Shown: piece after piece, positions 45,337 to 46,253 of the stretch
How positions within the stretch are numbered: the stretch's first letter is position 1
How the letters are laid out: every line of letters starts with the position of its first letter
NCBI GenBank assembly: GCA_003224085.1
Contig: QHYK01000078.1
Coordinates: 1-46,253 of the forward strand
Direction of reading: 5' to 3'
DNA length: 46,253 nucleotides
Origin: Acidobacteriota bacterium
GTDB lineage: Bacteria > Acidobacteriota > Terriglobia > Acidiferrales > UBA7541
The notes under the pieces: generated by a model
Database searches by the model: none
What the model was told of the DNA's origin: nothing
Seen by the model: the letters and a program-made list of their open reading frames with translations, nothing else
Translations under genes and position numbers: made by a program

Positions 45337-45395
45337 TGGCGCGCCCTAGGGGACGATTTCAGAACTCTTTCCCGTGAGGTTGTATCAAGCGTCCA
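45337..45395 (+). repeat. att-like repeat, type 2, copy 4
   Basis: TGGCGCGCCCTAGGGGACGA, TTTCAGAACTCTTTC: identical to the copy at 20002 over the first 31 bases, then fading. It lies directly after an integrase C-terminus and before a PIN toxin pair. Confidence 0.75.
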
Positions 45396-45433
45396 GGTTT
45401 ACCCGTTCATCCAATTTGAATAGCATAAGAGAG

Positions 45434-45478
45434 TTGCGCAAGGGCTGACTGGTGAGCTAACATAGGTTAGCTAAGGAG
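45434..45478 (+). promoter_or_regulatory. Promoter/operator of the second PIN toxin pair
   Basis: TTGCGC (45434-45439) and TAACAT (45458-45463) are 18 bases apart. AGCTAAC-ATAG-GTTAGCT (45455-45472) is a perfect inverted repeat over the -10, a likely autoregulatory operator. AAGGAG (45473-45478) is the ribosome binding site for the ATG at 45485. Confidence 0.65.
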
Positions 45479-45484
45479 CTGCAA

Positions 45485-45715
45485 ATGAGCGTTGTCACGA
45501 TTCACCAAGCCAAAACAAACCTTTCTCGACTAATTGAGAAGGCTTCTGAGGGCGAGGAGGTGATCATTGCGCGTGGGGCAAAACCCGTAGCCCGGCTCGT
45601 TCCGGTCGGAGAGATAAAGGGTAAACGCCAGCCAGGGTCTTTGAAAGGTAAATTGCACGTTGGAGCAGAGTTTTTTGAGCCCCTCCCAGGGAGCGAACAG
45701 TCGGGCTGGGAGTAG
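45485..45715 (+). CDS. Phd/YefM-type antitoxin of the second PIN pair
   Basis: 76 residues: VTIHQAKTNLSRLIEKASEG, then EEVIIARGAKPVARLVPV, the classic Phd/YefM fold. The tail (from about residue 45) is the toxin-binding part. Strong AAGGAG site upstream and a palindromic operator. The toxin starts 5 bases after its stop. It differs clearly from the antitoxin at 455, so the two pairs are not a recent duplication. Confidence 0.9.
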   Translation: MSVVTIHQAKTNLSRLIEKASEGEEVIIARGAKPVARLVPVGEIKGKRQPGSLKGKLHVGAEFFEPLPGSEQSGWE

Positions 45716-45720
45716 TCTAA

Positions 45721-46107
45721 TTGCGCGCTCTCCTCGATACGCATGCTTTGCTCTGGTGGCTTTCAGATGACCCAGCACTAACGCGGGCCGCTCGAAAAAT
45801 TATTGCAGAAACTAAGAACACGCTGATAGTAAGTGCTGCTTCGGCTTGGGAAATCGGCATCAAGGTCAGGCTGGGAAAACTGCCGACTGCCACTGACCTG
45901 GCAGCGGATTTCTCTGGCCAAGTCGAACGCGAAGGTTTTCAACTTTTGGCCATTTCTGCAGAGCATGGTATTCGCGCCGGACTCTTGCCTGGCACTCATA
46001 AGGATCCATTTGACCGTATTCTCATTGCTCAGGCCCAGGCAGAAAATATGCCAATCATCAGTAATGAAGCATCCTTCGAAAGCTATGGCGTGCGGCGCCT
46101 TTGGTGA
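45721..46107 (+). CDS. vapC: VapC-type PIN-domain toxin, second pair
   Basis: 128 residues with a TTG start; GGGAG lies just upstream at the end of the antitoxin gene. Catalytic acids: D6 in LLDTHALLWWL, E44 in SAWEIGIK, D98 in DPFDRILIAQA. The fourth position reads ISNEAS, with Glu116 in place of the usual Asp. The pattern belongs to the large PIN subgroup with HKDPFDR, distinct from the toxin at 742. Probable endoribonuclease held inactive by the upstream antitoxin. Confidence 0.9.
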   Translation: MRALLDTHALLWWLSDDPALTRAARKIIAETKNTLIVSAASAWEIGIKVRLGKLPTATDLAADFSGQVEREGFQLLAISAEHGIRAGLLPGTHKDPFDRILIAQAQAENMPIISNEASFESYGVRRLW

Positions 46108-46199
46108 AACGTTCGTCGACTGCATGCCTTCGCCAGCGCTCTAGCTAAAGCCTGTTGAAAAACCCCCAGCCTAACCCCTGTGGAATGCGAGCAGCGGCG

Positions 46200-46241
46200 C
46201 TGCGAACGTGACCGTTCGCAGGGGCTCGCCCCCGTGTTTTT
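46200..46241 (+). terminator. Tandem hairpins with T run
   Basis: CTGCGAACG/CGTTCGCAG with loop TGAC (46200-46221), then GGGG-CTCG-CCCC (46221-46232) and GTGTTTTT. The second hairpin plus T run fits a rho-independent terminator, 90 bases after the toxin. The first hairpin might instead belong to an element end. Confidence 0.45.
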
Positions 46242-46253
46242 CCTCGGAAATTC

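Noticed and set aside
1-46253. CRISPR arrays, rRNA genes, integron integrase with attC sites
   Set aside because: No regularly spaced short repeats, no rRNA-like sequence and no XerC-like integron integrase were seen. The repeats found are dispersed and tRNA-derived.

Overview
The window looks like an accessory region of an Acidobacteriota chromosome. It carries four very long TonB-dependent receptors of the Oar type (N-terminal carboxypeptidase-regulatory domain, aromatic C-terminal residue). It also has two TPR proteins next to receptors, two giant Asp-box (BNR) beta-propeller proteins, a DUF6788-type protein, and many decayed insertion sequences. The phylum assignment is an inference from gene content; there is no rRNA gene or intact tRNA gene.

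Layout. 1-334: 5' end of a SWIM zinc-finger gene (minus strand, runs off the window). 455-5300: a mosaic of toxin-antitoxin modules, att-like repeats and gene scraps. It holds a PIN toxin pair, HigBA, an EVE-like/metallophosphoesterase chimera, a Lys-rich small protein, and remnants of a serine hydrolase and a CusB-like adaptor. 5380-17124: a secreted TPR protein, an IS4-type insertion with 9-bp target duplication, receptor 1, a perfect terminator, a second TPR protein and receptor 2 (convergent). 17345-22044: a second mosaic with a transposase scrap, a DUF6788 gene, the C-terminus of a tyrosine integrase, ParDE and a secreted DUF4932-type metallopeptidase, separated by att-like repeats. 22096-44379: a metabolic block. 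Five intact genes run leftwards with short gaps (receptor 3, MBL-fold hydrolase, Asp-box protein, class V PLP enzyme, amino acid permease), headed by a decayed second class V enzyme. A divergent GntR/FCD regulator, a second Asp-box protein, an internally deleted transposon and receptor 4 follow. 44134-46253: truncated oxidase, transposase C-terminus, integrase C-terminus, another att-like repeat and a second PIN toxin pair.

The main observation is a set of at least eight att-like sites, all in one orientation. Three contain the 3' 45 bp of tRNA-Arg(ACG), from anticodon loop to CCA. One looks like a decayed tRNA-His piece. Four others begin with the same CCA-end core, TGGCGCGCCCT or a close variant. 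Two lie directly after the C-terminal remnant of a tyrosine recombinase. The short segments between or next to these sites hold mostly one small module each (PIN pair, HigBA, ParDE, metallopeptidase, PIN pair). This reads as a tRNA-gene landing site where integrative elements stacked in tandem and then eroded, leaving a linear array of att-delimited toxin-antitoxin cassettes.

Functionally, the 22-44 kb block has the parts list of a scavenging system: outer-membrane receptors, secreted Asp-box and MBL proteins, an inner-membrane permease, a cytoplasmic PLP enzyme and a GntR regulator with candidate GTATAC sites. The substrate cannot be read from sequence; a nitrogen- or sulfur-containing amino-acid-like compound is a guess.
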